Origin: Isoetes taiwanensis
Taxonomy: Eukaryota; Streptophyta; Lycopodiopsida; Isoetales; Isoetaceae
Direction of reading: 5' to 3'
Assembly (NCBI GenBank): GCA_021234155.1
Contig: JAJEKV010000052.1
Span: forward strand, 9,317,284-9,381,283
Length of the DNA stretch: 64,000 bases
The translations under genes were made by a program, and so were the position numbers. Position 1 is the stretch's first letter. Each line of letters starts with the position of its first letter. This document shows positions 45,091 through 56,663 of the stretch, piece after piece. Under the pieces are notes generated by a model. That model had not been told where the DNA came from, did no database searches, and saw only the letters and a list, made by a program, of their open reading frames with translations.

Positions 45091-46521
45091 CTATATGGCT
45101 TCTGCCATTCTTGCTTCCCACTCAAAGTTCCAGGAGATTGTGGGTGTTGTTAGAAACTTTATCTGGGGTGGAAATGAAGCAGGGGCAGTGGTGAAGGTTG
45201 CATGGTCTAAGTGTATAAAACCTAAGTCTGCTGGAGGTTTGGGCATGGCAGATTTCCATTTGCAGAGTAAGGTTATGATCTCAAAATTCATTTGGCGGCT
45301 TCTCGTAGGTAAGGATGATTCTCCTGGGTTACGGCTTATTGCACGAGTGCTCTTACCCATCAGATCCCTTTGGTAAAGTCACACTCAAACCCTGTTCTTC
45401 CATGGAGTTTATTTTATGAGTTGCGGCCTTATCATAATGCTTCTCCATTCTTAAAGGGATTGTTAGATTCCCGGCACACAATCAAAACTTTATTTCACAT
45501 CAGGTCCAACCGCTTGTGTACGATTGATCGCACCTTGTTGGTGGATCCCTCGGTAGACAATCAACCACTTTGCTTTACAAAGGCACCCATTGACTCAAAG
45601 ACGTTGGAAAAGTGCTTTGGAATCTTAACTATTGCAAAGATGGTATGACTCGTGGCCATTCACATGGGAGGCTTTTCGCTTAAAGTTTCTATTGGGGCGA
45701 TGGGATAGAGTTCTTTGGCAAAAGTTGCTGATTTTCTACAGCCTATTTCTCGCCACACCAAGAAGATATTTTGGTATGGGTTTGTCATGAAGAAATTAAC
45801 TTGTGAACTCTATGTATCGCTTGTTGCTTGATACTCGATATTCTTCCTCCGCCTAATAAGTGGTCTCTTCAACTTCCTCCTCTTCAATGGCGTAAGGTGT
45901 GGTCTTGGGCATGGGACAAGCTACTTCATCCTAAAGTGGCGCTTCTTTGGTGGCGTATTCTTCATAGGTGTCTCATGGTTAACGTGTTTGTCCATAAGTT
46001 TAACCCTAGAATATCAAATCGGTGTCCAAGATGCAAGCGTGGATCCGAGACCATTGAGCATTGCTTTTTCATGTATGAACACCTTAGACGGGTATGGGAC
46101 CGGTTGTTTTCCCTTTTTCAGGGTTTCACTAACAAGTCAACAACCGCTTTTGGCAATTTACCCAAGTACACGGGACAGAGTTACAAGGCCGGGCTTTTCA
46201 TCTAACAAAAGGGATGGTTGCTTTGGACTATCTGAAAAGACGAAGATTGGTAATCTTCAAAGGTCTGGATGTGGCAGATAATCGTGTTCTCCAAGAAGCT
46301 CAAGGTTACATTGTAAAGTCGTATCATTGTTCTTCACTTGCCCCTCGCAAGAGGCGATTGATTTTTGAGGAGTATTTGGATGTGCACTCTTATGCTTAGG
46401 CAGGTTGCTTCACTCGGTGGGTCTCTGCTTATCCGCTGAGATTTTATTCCTGTCTCTGCATTTATACTTGTATTTGACTCTTTGATTGAATAAAGTCTGA
46501 CGTCCTTCAACAAAAAAAAAA
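45091..46521 (+). pseudogene. 5'-truncated LINE with RT C-terminus and zinc knuckle, poly(A) tail
   Basis: Frames across the element encode the region after the RT palm (RNFIWGGNEAGAVVKVAW, SAGGLGMADFHLQSKVM), then WDKLLHPKVALLWWRILHRC, the zinc knuckle CPRCKRGSETIEHCFF, and a C-terminus ending VHSYA stop. Frameshifts separate them (near 45376, 45648 and 46205). The 3' UTR ends ACGTCCTTCAAC plus A12. A 14-bp direct repeat AAGATAAGGTATGT at 45077-45090 and 46522-46535 marks the target duplication. Same family as 17770-18285. Confidence 0.85.
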
Positions 46522-46837
46522 AAGATAAGGTATGTTTGTAAAGGATCGTATTGGGTAGAAGCATGAAAGGGTGGGCAAAAAAAGTGCCCGTATTTTACAT
46601 TTACAAATTCAAAATGTAAGGAAATCCCTCCCCCCCAGAAATTATTATTCTTGGAATGAATCATTAATATGGCAAATAATTTTGAACTCTCCTCCCGCGC
46701 TCTGTTCAACCTTCCTCCCGCTCGAACCTCCATAGCCGAAAGCTTGATATCCATATTCGAATCTCCATAGCCAAGATCAGGACCTCCATAGCCAAAAGCT
46801 TGCATTTTCAGAGAGCTGAAGCACCAGGGAAGAGATC

Positions 46838-47410
46838 ATGACGAAGCAGCTTGGAACAAAGACATCTCCAAGGAAATCTCCTTGCAACAAACCTGGCAAG
46901 CCCATCCCAAGGTCTCCCACTAGAACTGCCGCCCGAAAACTCAAGAGTGGGTCTTCTTCAGATCGGGAGGTCTTGCCGCCCGAGTTTGACAAGGTAAGCA
47001 TCAGGCAGCTTAGGAGCAACAATTTTGATAGCATGTTTCCAGGGCTAGTGCAAATAGTGCAGGATGTTTGGGGTTCTGAAGCCCCTGCTGTTAGGGGTTA
47101 TCAAGAGTGCAGGATTAAGCCTGGTTGGATGGCAGATTTTTTTTCTGTGTATGAGCACGTTTTTTGTAGGAAGGACATTGCAAATCATCACATTCCATTG
47201 TATTTTGCCCGAGCATATGCACTTCATTACAAAGGAGTAAGCATTGATTGGGATGAGGTGAAAGCAAGTGCAAGTCTTCATTCAAAAGGCTCTCAAAAAG
47301 AATCTGACCTGACAGAATTAGCTACAGTATCAGGTAGAATTGGGGCAGCAGTTGGAAATGATGAAAAGGTGGAGGGAAAGAAGAGCATTAGATTCTGCCT
47401 CCATGCTTGA
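46838..47410 (+). CDS. Hypothetical protein, 190 residues
   Basis: An open frame from the ATG at 46838. The N-terminus is very basic and Pro/Ser/Lys-rich (TKQLGTKTSPRKSPCNKPGK), as in nuclear or nucleic-acid-binding proteins. The middle (FDSMFPGLVQIVQDVWG, KPGWMADFFSVYEHVFC, YFARAYALHYKG) reads like a folded domain that I do not recognise. An internal GACAAG/GTAAGC at about 46986-46997 could be a splice donor, so the true product may be shorter or spliced. It lies just downstream of a LINE and may be the first gene of the 46.8-61.2 kb block. Confidence 0.4.
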   Translation: MTKQLGTKTSPRKSPCNKPGKPIPRSPTRTAARKLKSGSSSDREVLPPEFDKVSIRQLRSNNFDSMFPGLVQIVQDVWGSEAPAVRGYQECRIKPGWMADFFSVYEHVFCRKDIANHHIPLYFARAYALHYKGVSIDWDEVKASASLHSKGSQKESDLTELATVSGRIGAAVGNDEKVEGKKSIRFCLHA

Positions 47411-48189
47411 TGAAATACAGACTTTAAAAGAGAAAAAACCATCATTCAATTAAATTGGGATTATGTCAACTCGAAAAGCACGCCAACCTATAGTTGTTTT
47501 CTAATGGGTTTTTGGTTTTTCACCTCATTTTTTTGCAATCGTGAAATCATATTAAAGTTGCATTTTCCTTGTGTCTTTTATATCTCGCTTGAAATATACA
47601 AAAAAATATTGCAATTTTCTTGAATTAATAACATTATAATCCTCACACATTTAGATGAAAGGACTATTGTATTTGACAAGTATATTACAGTTTGTGCGGA
47701 CAATAAGAGCGTCCAAAATGTAAGGAGATGTCAATAAAAAACAATGACATATTTAAATAGAAATGCCACAAAGAGTTGCCCATAATAGCTGCCCCCATGG
47801 CCCTTTTGAGCCTAGAAATGTCAATGGACCTCTCGAAATGTGTATATAAAAGCATTCAAATTACACCAACGTCGAAATCAACTCTGATTCTGGTTGCATT
47901 GAAGGGTCTTTGAAGCAGCCTAGGATTGAGATTGACACTAGACATTTCCCAGTAGAATGAGAGGAAAATTCGCTGAAAATTGTTGACTGCACCAGTTAGA
48001 CAAGTTCTTACTGACTAGCTATCCTTAGAGTTCCCTTATAAAAGCCCCTTGTATTATCTGAGTCCATGCCTCAAGTGTTGTGGTTGTTACCCATGCAAGT
48101 TGAAAACTTGTCATCATGTTCCTCTGATCTTCCACATAGTCCAAGTGTGCATTCAGAAAATCTTACCTGATTCATTTCAACAACTAAAA

Positions 48190-48400
48190 CCTGATTATGG
48201 AACAAAGCATATCACGCCAAGCGTGTATTAGCCAATATAATTTTACAGACGAAACCTAGTTATGAAACAAAACAAAACAAAACAAAACAAATCACGCCAA
48301 GCGTGTATTGGCGAGCATCATACTACATACGAAACCTAGTTATGGAACAAAATAAATCACGCCAAGCGCGTATTAACCAGCATAATAATATTGTAGAGGT
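48190..48400. repeat. Three tandem units containing ATCACGCCAAGCG
   Basis: Units start with ATCACGCCAAGCG(T/C)GTATT at 48211, 48291 and 48356 and share GAAACCTAGTTATG(G/A)AACAAA. The spacing difference is an (AAAAC)n expansion in the first interval. A lone CACGCCAAGCGTGTGTAT occurs again near 50388. Confidence 0.85.
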
Positions 48401-49780
48401 GAAGTTGAGGACATTTTGTAGAAGATAAAATACCTTATATGTTAACAACAATGCGAGTTCGAAGACGTGGATTGGAGGTCGGAGGTCAGCCATTGGAGGT
48501 TCGCGGCAGGGAGTTCTAGAATTAGAGACTTTTACCACCGTGATATCTTGTTATTGTGATAGACCAATAATGCATGTCAGCGTCATTCAAAAATATTCAC
48601 TCTTTTGCAAATCACGCTTAGCATGTTTTAGATATCTCTTACACTTGAAGAGTCCTGTCTTCTTCTGCAAACTCAACATCTGTAACCATGGATTGCCTAG
48701 CATCTTGCATGAGAAATACGCCGAATTGTAGATGTAAACATAAGTCTGATGTAAACATAAGTATGACGAAGAGACTTTGTGAGATCCTTTGAAGACTAAG
48801 GCAAGGAATTCGATTGATTTAAAAACACTCACGGTTATACACAAAAGCAACCAGCCTAAAGATATCTGCAGAACTTGATTGTTTGGAACAGAAGGAATTG
48901 GGAAGGCGAAAATAGGACCTGCACAATATTGGCGGCACCACAGCAGAGAGCCCATGGCGGAACCACAGCATGGCGGACCTGCACAATACTGGTGGAACCC
49001 ATTTACCAGACAAATAGTGGCAGAACCCATTTGCCAAATCAGAAGCATTTGCACCAGATGCTAAAAGCCCAAAATGGATTTGCTCAAAGCTCAGACGTAA
49101 GTCATTTTGCTCAATATGATTTTGGATTAGAAGAATGTTGCACAGATTTATCTTCTTGCCCTGCAGCAGACGCCAGGTTCTTCGAGATCCGGAACCATTC
49201 TAACAAGCCCAAAGAAAAGATTAGCCACATTCTCACTCTTCGAATTTATGGAACCAACTCCGGTGACATCTTGGCGCATCTTTAATCGGGCGACATATAT
49301 AGAGCAACATTAAAGGCCAATGGGAAGATCAGGCATTTTAATCCGAAGAAAAGAACGGATTTTAATCTGGGATGAGTAAGCTGTTTAGAATGGATGCTTA
49401 ACGGGTTTAGATGAGGAAAAAACACAGGGAAAAAAACAAGAAGACAAGGTTTTATGCTTTATAACCATACATATAGTTCAAAGTGCTTGTTGGCGATTCG
49501 GAATCTCGATTCAAAATGTTGGATTAGTCCAAGAAAGCTCTGCTACATGAATGAACCGTCAAAGAACCTTTGTTTGCCGAAATGGTAAGGCAGGCTCAAG
49601 AACAGACATATGTGCCGAAATTGTGGTGTTTCTTCCCACCCAAGCACGAATCTAAGGAGCACGATTGATGAGGAATCCAAATATCATATCTGCAGCTTGA
49701 AACAATGAAAGAGTAAGCCATGGATCGAGCAGAAAGGTGCAAGAAGAAGCACAAATTGTGCTTTCAAATATTTGAATTTC

Positions 49781-49894
49781 ACGCACGTTTTTATCACATT
49801 TGAATTCATGTACTTTTTGAACTGTCTTTTTTCTCGCACGCACGTTTTTATGACATTTGAATTCATGTACTTTTTGAACTGTCTTTTTTCTCGC
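49781..49894. repeat. 57-bp tandem duplication
   Basis: Copies 49781-49837 and 49838-49894 (ACGCACGTTTTTATCACATT...) differ by one or two bases. Confidence 0.9.
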
Positions 49895-51375
49895 TCACAC
49901 AATTATGCAGCCAATGATACAGAAAGCATGGCTTGGAGGTCTCAGATTTGGGCGGAAACACATACCTTAATCCTTTCTTGCCATAAGTAGATCCGGCAGC
50001 AAAAATATGAGCCTCAAAGTTTTTTTTAATCCCTTTCTTGGAGATGCGGCAACAAAAATATGAGCCTCCAGGTTTTTGTATTTATTTCGTTTCTTATTTG
50101 CATGCTTTGGATTGTTGTGGGCTTCTGTTTTTTGCAGCCATGTTTGAAAAAAGATCACTTGGAAATAACTCATGAAGAACTCTTCAATCCCACAATAATA
50201 ATTATGAACAGGGCCACACCCGAAGCAATCTGGAGTTTGATTTCGGTACACAATTCCAGGTATTTGAATTTGACGCTAAAAACATTTTGTATTTGAGTTT
50301 GCAATTTTGAAGCTTTCTTCTCTAGGTCGTCAACTTGGAAGCTACTTTTGTTTAGGTATTTTCGCATATGGCCTTCCACCATATTCACGCCAAGCGTGTG
50401 TATTTCAAGCATATCTTTGGCTTATTTTGACTTTTTATAATTTTAGTTATTTCTTAGTTAAATCAAATTTTCTAGCCCATTTTTGGCTTATTTTCACTTT
50501 AACAGGTAATTGTTCTTCTTAATTATTTTTGAGCTAAATCTATCATTTTGGGGTTTCTTTTTTTTAGGTGTATCAAATTGTTGGGACATGTGTTAGGCTT
50601 TTCTAGCTTATTTTCAAGGTACACTAAATACTTTTTGCATGATAGGATAAGCTTGATTGAATATATTGTTATATTTAGAATATGAATATCATGTTTGCGT
50701 AGTTAGATAGAAAGAAGCTTACATACACTTTTCAAATCAGTATTGGCCTGGCCAAAGAGGTTATTTTTTGAGTCCTTTTCCTTTCAGACTATTTTAAGAC
50801 AATTAGAACTTTTATTTAGGAGAGTGAAGCCATGTTTAGTATGGCATAGCTAATTGGAATTTTTAGGAATAGAAAACATGTTTGGTATGGCACCAAGACT
50901 TCAGGTTTATTATATTATTTAGAATTGTGATATGGCACTAACATAGAGATTTCTATTTCTTTTGCAGCTCATCTCTTCTTACCAAGCTTTTAAATTGTGA
51001 GCCTCATTTTTCACATCAATTTTAAAAAATTTATACTCGTTTGTAGTCTTAATAGCTTTGATGGAAATGCCATGATGCTATTATATGTATGCGAGGATGA
51101 GTTCCATTTTGGACCACATAAAAAAGCCAATTCATCTCAAAAACAAACAATGAAAGTTATCGGGATTGGGATAATGGGTGGAGAAACATTGTAATTTCAT
51201 AAAACATATGATGGAATATATTACGTGCTAAATTGTGAAATATTGTCTATTCTATAAGTAATATGATATTACGTTTTGATATTTTCGACATGAAATGTGT
51301 GAATTTGAATATGCTACTAAAAACATGCAATATAAAATTTGTCCCAAAATTAAGACATAATCCCAATTTATTTGA

Positions 51376-51958
51376 ATGATGGTTAAAAGGAAAACAATGG
51401 AAATTGAACTGTTGAAGCATGAGAGTGATAAGAGCTTCTTGACAAGACTTGTGCAGAATAAAGATGCAAAAATATGTGAGCAGTTCAGCATTATGGCAGG
51501 TTTAAAAGCAAGCGGGAAGCCAACTGATGTGCAAATGGCTTTGGCATCCCATTTAGAGGAGGAGAAATCAAGTTATATTGCTGACTTAGATGCTCTAATG
51601 ATTCCCATTGATTGTTTAAAGGCTGATTTGCAAGAATTAGAAGCTGCCATTGAAAAAATCAGCAAGGATTTGGAAGTTAAGGAGATGACTAAGCATTTGG
51701 AAAGATCAGACCCGATAGGCCTGCAGCCCGCTCCCATACTCGCAGCAAGACGGAGCGCTTCATTCTCACATATAAGCAATACTTGCAGCAGCTGCAATGA
51801 TTGCCTTGACTCGACCATGGTAATATCTCCACTTTGTGGTCATACATATTGTCTATTTTGTCTTGTATTCAGGGTTTCAACGACGAATACATGTGTACAT
51901 GATTGTTCATGGTCCGAGGACTCGCGACCTTCGCTTTTTAGGAATCCCTTCCGAAGGT
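51376..51958 (+). CDS. Coiled-coil / RING-like protein, partial
   Basis: An open frame from 51376. Residues 50-105 are rich in heptad-like Leu/Glu/Lys (EEEKSSYIADLDALM, LQELEAAIEKISKDLEV), a likely coiled coil. Residues 135-160 read CNDCLDSTMVISPLCGHTYC, then LFC: the first six ligands of a RING finger (C-x2-C-x10-C-x-H-x2-C-x2-C), the zinc fold of many ubiquitin or SUMO E3 ligases. The last cysteine pair is imperfect (TNTCVHDC) before a possible GT donor at 51958. It may be an independent gene or decayed. It lies 600 bp upstream of the Ulp1-like gene on the same strand, but the frames do not join simply: the next exon would give a stop. Confidence 0.5.
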
Positions 51959-52557
51959 ACATCTATTTCTATTTTGATTACATAATTAGTTTGAGTGTAC
52001 TTAGATGTAGTTAGTTTCCATCATGTACATAACTGTATTAACATTTGATTTGGCATGGTTTTGTCTTTACTGTAAAGAGGAAATGTATTTGCTTCTGTAC
52101 TTTACATTTACATGTGCCATGAAGTGCTTTTCTGGAATTCCTTTACATGGTGTATTAATAGGGTGTATTGCATTGATTGTACTTTGCATTTACATGTGAT
52201 CAGAAATGCATACGAATTTGGTATTTGACTTTCCTTTACATTCAATGCTGAATGATGTATTTGATAGGGTGTATTGATAAAATATTTTGTTCTGAAATGC
52301 ATTTGAATTTAGTATTTGGTTTTCCTTTACATTGTGATAGCTATGTACACTAATGTACTTCTATTTTGTCGTTACATTATCAGCAGAAAGTTTGCCTGTA
52401 GTAAAAACCTACTTGCATGTAATTAACATTTGTTCTGTTTTGATTTGCATCTGATTGTTTTTTCTTCAGATTTTGCTTCTATCTACTCTACATCTCCCCT
52501 TGATTCTGAATCAAGTGTTTACATTTCTTATTGACACCCAATTGTGTCAATGCAGAC

Positions 52558-54557
52558 ATGGGTAGTATCAAGAAAGGAAGAAGTAAAACTGCAGGTAAAC
52601 TAAACAATTCACGTTTCGTGCACTATGCTTAAGTTCTGAATATAGCAAAATCTCATGTTGTAGGTGAAAAGAAGAATGTTGTTGGGAAGGGGTTGCATTT
52701 ACCATTCTCAGACATCCCAATTGCTGAACCTGGCACAAAAGATGCTGCTGCTATCGATGTTGGAAGTCCATCCACATCTACATCACCTTTGAGAATTGCA
52801 ACAACTCATAAGCAATCAGTGCAGGATTTGGAGATAGAGGGGTATGTGGAAGGTAGGGTGATTACATTCTGATTACATTAAGATTGCATCTGTTGTAGTT
52901 AGAGTTCACTAGGGGTATGTGGAAGGTAGGGTGATTACATTCTGATTACATTAAGATTGCATCTGTTGTAGTTAGAGTTCACTAATGTTCAATATTTTGC
53001 AGCAGAGGTTGTTTTCCAAAAAGAGATCCCACCTGTTGAAGCCGAAGCCGCTATTATTGAGCAACAAGTCGAAAGCCCGTAAAAGTAATTCTCTCTCCTT
53101 TTCGTGGTTTCTATTTTTTTTTTTTTTTTTTTGTATTTTGAAACTTACGTTGGCGTGTTTACGTATAAAATTACCAAGATGTTGGTGACGACATTGAAAA
53201 CAGTCCAAGTCGCCGTTGAAGTTCAAGTTGAGGAAAAGGCTTGTTCTTTGGCGGTGCGTGTTTCTTTTTGTCTTGCTATCAAAACATTAGAATGAAGCAC
53301 TTTCTTGTCTTGAGACTTTATGACGATTCAAAGGAGCTAGATGATGTTGAAGAAGCCTTGGAGATTGCAGCCAAGGCAACGACTAAATTTATGGTCAAAG
53401 CCGATGCCAAAACAAATGGAAAAAAGAGAGTGCAAACCAGAGCAGGGACATCTGCTGCAAAACGGTAATTGCTAGCTTACATTTACTTACTTATACTTCA
53501 AAGAGCTTATTATATTTTACTCGTTTTGCAGGTCTAAATCACCGGAAACAGATTGGAAGGTATCAATTTATGCTTTATTGTCATGGATCAATTGTTAATA
53601 TGACACTAACATCTTGATCCGACAAAAGAAATGATAAGAAGGATAAACTTATGGAATTCACGCCATTCAAGAACTGTCCGCCGGCTGAAATGAAAGTGGT
53701 TGCATCTGACATAGCAATTTTATGTGCAACTAACTCTAAAATGAGTAGCCGCTTCGTGGATCTTTATGGCGGGTAATAACCGGTTGTAACCGAAATTTGT
53801 ATTTGTTGCTATTCCTTGTCTCTAATGTTAATCTTAATCTAATCCGTGTGCTTGTATGAGACATTGCCTTTCGAAAGTGGAAGAGCAAAATCTTTTTATC
53901 CCGCTTACAACTATATAAGGTTTAGAGAAGCTACCAGCAGCAAAAGAAAGGGTGAATCAGCTGAAGGATCACTGAATGTCATTGAAATAGTGAAATCAGG
54001 GATGAAGGGGATTGTGGTAGCTAAATGCCATCATATCCTTGAGAATGACCATTTTGTGTTGGCTGTTTTTACGCTCGCACCATCTGATTCCAAGATCCTA
54101 CCTGCACCAGGAATTCACGTCTTGAATCCTCTTACAGGTTATGCGACGAACGAGAAAGCAATCAAAGGGTATGTAATACTTTAAGTTGTTGCTTTGCTTT
54201 TCTTCGCTAATTCGGTCTGCTAAATTTCATGATATATAGGTTGCACACACAAATGTTAACCACATCGATCGGTCAAGTATCTAGAGGCGTCGATTTCATG
54301 AAGAGAAATAATGTTAATCGGATTCAGCAAGTAGAGGTGCCACAGCAGCCCGATTTAACATCATGTGGGTTGTATGTGATGGGATTTATGCACAAATATG
54401 TTGAAGCTCTTGTCTCTGGTAGAGATATGGAAGTAAGTTGTATGCCTTCCCTTGTATGTACTGCATCTCATGTTCCTTTAAATATTTCTAACCTTATTTA
54501 TGGATGTTACAGATTACATCTAAATGGTTCTCTCATGAATACGCCCTGTCACGATGA
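52558..54557 (+). CDS. Ulp1-like (C48 family) cysteine protease, multi-exon
   Basis: C48 proteases cleave SUMO or related modifiers. Exons with agreeing phase include 52558-52594 (MGSIKKGRSKTA), 52664-52852, 53003-53078 (EVVFQKEIPPVEAE...), one ending 53464 (KRVQTRAGTSAAKR), 53532-53559, about 53642-53772 (KDKLMEFTPFKNC...), one ending 54168, 54240-54432 and 54513-54557 (ITSKWFSHEYALSR stop). Some joins, notably into the catalytic exon near 53856, are unresolved. Catalytic signature: His in ENDHFVLAVF; Asn in GIHVLNPL where Asp is usual; Gln and Cys in VPQQPDLTSCGLYV, matching Ulp1 PQQPxxxxCG spacing. The N-terminal half is low-complexity and Lys/Glu-rich. Asp-to-Asn may lower activity. Such genes occur as cargo in plant DNA transposons. 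Confidence 0.65.
52838..52983. repeat. Perfect 73-bp tandem duplication spanning an exon-intron border
   Basis: 52838-52910 and 52911-52983 appear identical by direct reading. Each copy carries the end of the Ulp1-gene exon 2 (GGGGTATGTGGAAG) and its GT donor plus 58 bp of intron, so two equivalent donors now exist. Confidence 0.92.
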
Positions 54558-54896
54558 CAATTTCTAATAGATGCTTTGGTCACGCATTGTGATGCCAATC
54601 CGAAAGAACGTATCAGCCAGCAGTCCTCTGATTTCTGATTTGTGTTCACATTTTCTATCATAAGGAATGTGTAAATGACACTATGCTGAATAGTATACTA
54701 CTGATAGTATACTTTATGACTATGTAAGTTATAATTATGAATATAAAAAACACCTTACCCAAAAAAAAAAAAAAAAAAGAGAAAGATTTCTGATTTTTTT
54801 TTTTTGAAGAAAAAAGATTTCTGATTTAAAGAAGCCTTGTACCCTTTTTGGTCAATCAAAACAGTTACTTGATTGTTTCGACTGATATTTTGTGAC

Positions 54897-55275
54897 CACG
54901 TACCACACCACATCATACCACCACACACCACTACACACACCACCACCACCACACCCCACCACCACCACACACCATACCACCACCCCCCACCACCACACTC
55001 CACCACCGCTCCACACTCCACCATTTGGTGTATGGTGTGTGGAGAATGGTGTGGTGTGTGGTGGGGTGTATGGTGAATAGTGTGGTGTGTGGTGGGATGT
55101 GCTCGTTTTAGTGAATATGATAGTTGGTGTATGGTCTATGGTGTATGGTGTGTGGTGAATGGTGTGGTGTGTGGTGAATGGTGTGGTGTGTGGTGGGATG
55201 TGCTCGTTCTGGTGAATATGATAGTGTGGGGCATGGTATGGTGCAGGGTATGGGGCATGGCATGGCATGGTATGA
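54897..55275. repeat. CCA-rich then TGG-rich low-complexity block with foldback potential
   Basis: 54897-55023 is CACCAC/CCACCA-rich on plus. From 55024 the composition flips to GGTGTG/TGGTGT-rich, to about 55275. The two parts are roughly complementary. Within the second part, a unit with GTGGGATGTGCTCGTT and TGAATATGATAGT is repeated (55095-55130, 55191-55226). Long frames on both strands are artefacts. Confidence 0.85.
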
Positions 55276-55299
55276 ACAGATTCAAGATGCATTTAAAGA

Positions 55300-55732
55300 A
55301 AAATACTCTGAACATATTTTCCTATTGGCTGCTGGTTACCATATTTTGTTAGTGTGCAGATCATAAATTCTGCACCTTGAAATTCCTTGTTGGCTTTAAT
55401 ATTTATTTTGGTATACTATTTCAGTAATTGAACTTTGCATTTTATAATTAATGACAAAAACTGTCATTAACTTGAGTTGCACCAAAAACTTGAGTTGCAA
55501 ACTAAGTACCAAGCATGTTTCTTATACCTATACAGAAAAGGATAGAAATAGTTCAGTTAACTAAAAGAACAGTGGAAACTAAGAGAACAGTTAAAAGCAA
55601 AAAAAATAGTTACAACAGTTGTAGGGAAGAGGAGTTCTGTTAATCAAAAAGCTTTACAAAAAAATAGTTCTCAATAATCAAAAAAGCTTTACAAATGAAA
55701 CCCGGGATTAAAAAGACAAATCTAAAAACTAA
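55300..55732. other. No gene recognised
   Basis: AT-rich spacer between the CCA/TGG block and the small minus ORF. It contains repeated AAAGCTTTACAAA words (about 55650, 55684). Confidence 0.4.
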
Positions 55733-56032
55733 TCAGGGCTGGGGGGCCATCCTCAGCTCTATATGGAGGTCGTCCTCCATGGCATATATCTTCATCTCCA
55801 GAAGACGCTCCTCATCAGGGTAACCTCGATCAATCCATTCGAGAACCCGGATTGAACAAACAGCTTGTGCCTCTGTGATAAGTTTCTCCACTTGTGGTGG
55901 AGTGAACTTGGCCACCACTGTAACCGGATGCCCTCCTGATGAGGACACGGATTTTGACCGAGCTGGCGGCGAAGGAGCAGGCACAATGGCCGGGATTGTA
56001 TTCCTGCACAATGTAGTCTTGAACCTGGCCAT
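55733..56032 (-). CDS. Hypothetical small protein, 99 residues
   Basis: The minus frame starts with an ATG at 56032. The product is basic at the start (ARFKTTLCRN), then Pro/Ser-rich, then has a folded-looking part, PPQVEKLITEAQAVCSIRVL and EWIDRGYPDEERLLEM. No family is recognised. Just upstream are four tandem copies of a CATCGTTCATTCCGTCC-like 17-18 bp unit (about 56035-56098). It may be cargo of the same mobile block as the Ulp1-like gene. Whether it is translated is unknown. Confidence 0.35.
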   Translation of the reverse strand: MARFKTTLCRNTIPAIVPAPSPPARSKSVSSSGGHPVTVVAKFTPPQVEKLITEAQAVCSIRVLEWIDRGYPDEERLLEMKIYAMEDDLHIELRMAPQP

Positions 56033-56199
56033 GGCGGAATGAACGATGTGGACGGAGTGAACGAGATGGACGGAATGAACGATGGGGACGGAATGAAGCT
56101 GTAGGGCAGAATTTTGGGAATAAAAGGGATGTTTGCATGCATACGATTTTGGGAATTAGGCAGAAGAGGAAAGGGATGTATGCATGCATACGATTTCAC

Positions 56200-56660
56200 A
56201 CCTCGGGAGCCGATCCACCCACCTCAATATTTTTGCAAATATAAAATGTATAGGTTGAACCATATTATGAGACCAATTGCTTGGTATGCAGTTAGCACAA
56301 CCCTAACACAAAGTTAGCAATATCCCACATGCATATATCACAAAAATCATGCGCATATATAAATAGGGTTTTGCTGCTTCATTGATAAGTGTGGATAGAG
56401 ATTAGATGTTGAAAAGTTATAGCCCGCTGGCTTGTACTCTTCAGTTACAGGCCAGCGTGTCATAACTGTCCAAGATGTAATCCTAGTCCACTCTTTTTTT
56501 TAGTAATGGGCTCAAATATCCCACATGCATTCAATGTTCCACATGTTACCAAATCAACAATTGCCAAATCAACAAATGCCAAATGAATGGATTATGTTAA
56601 GGCATATTGTGTACCTATGCATATTGTGTTTGGTAAAGCGTGAGTCAACAATATAGAGAT
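56200..56660. other. No gene recognised
   Basis: AT-rich spacer leading into the GAATATTC array. No ORF or repeat of note, apart from short AATCAACAAATGCC duplications near 56560. Confidence 0.4.
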
Positions 56661-56663
56661 AAC

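Larger units (their letters stand above)
47411..51375. other. No recognised gene; several local repeats
   Basis: Contains the CGCCAAGCGTG repeat (48190-48400) and a 57-bp tandem duplication (49781-49894). Overlapping frames at 48587-49285 on both strands show no domain; part of the plus frame (from about 49075: SSDVSHFAQYDFGLEECC...) is weakly coding-like. 50170-50412 minus has a heptad-like KKASKLQTQIQ stretch and a hydrophobic end. Confidence 0.35.

Noticed and set aside
46410-46805. 131-codon minus frame
   Set aside because: Crosses the LINE poly(A) tail and its 3' UTR in antisense; no motif.
54852-55292. 146-codon minus frame, His/Pro/Thr then Gly/Val/Trp rich
   Set aside because: Low-complexity translation of the CCA/TGG block; open in several frames on both strands.
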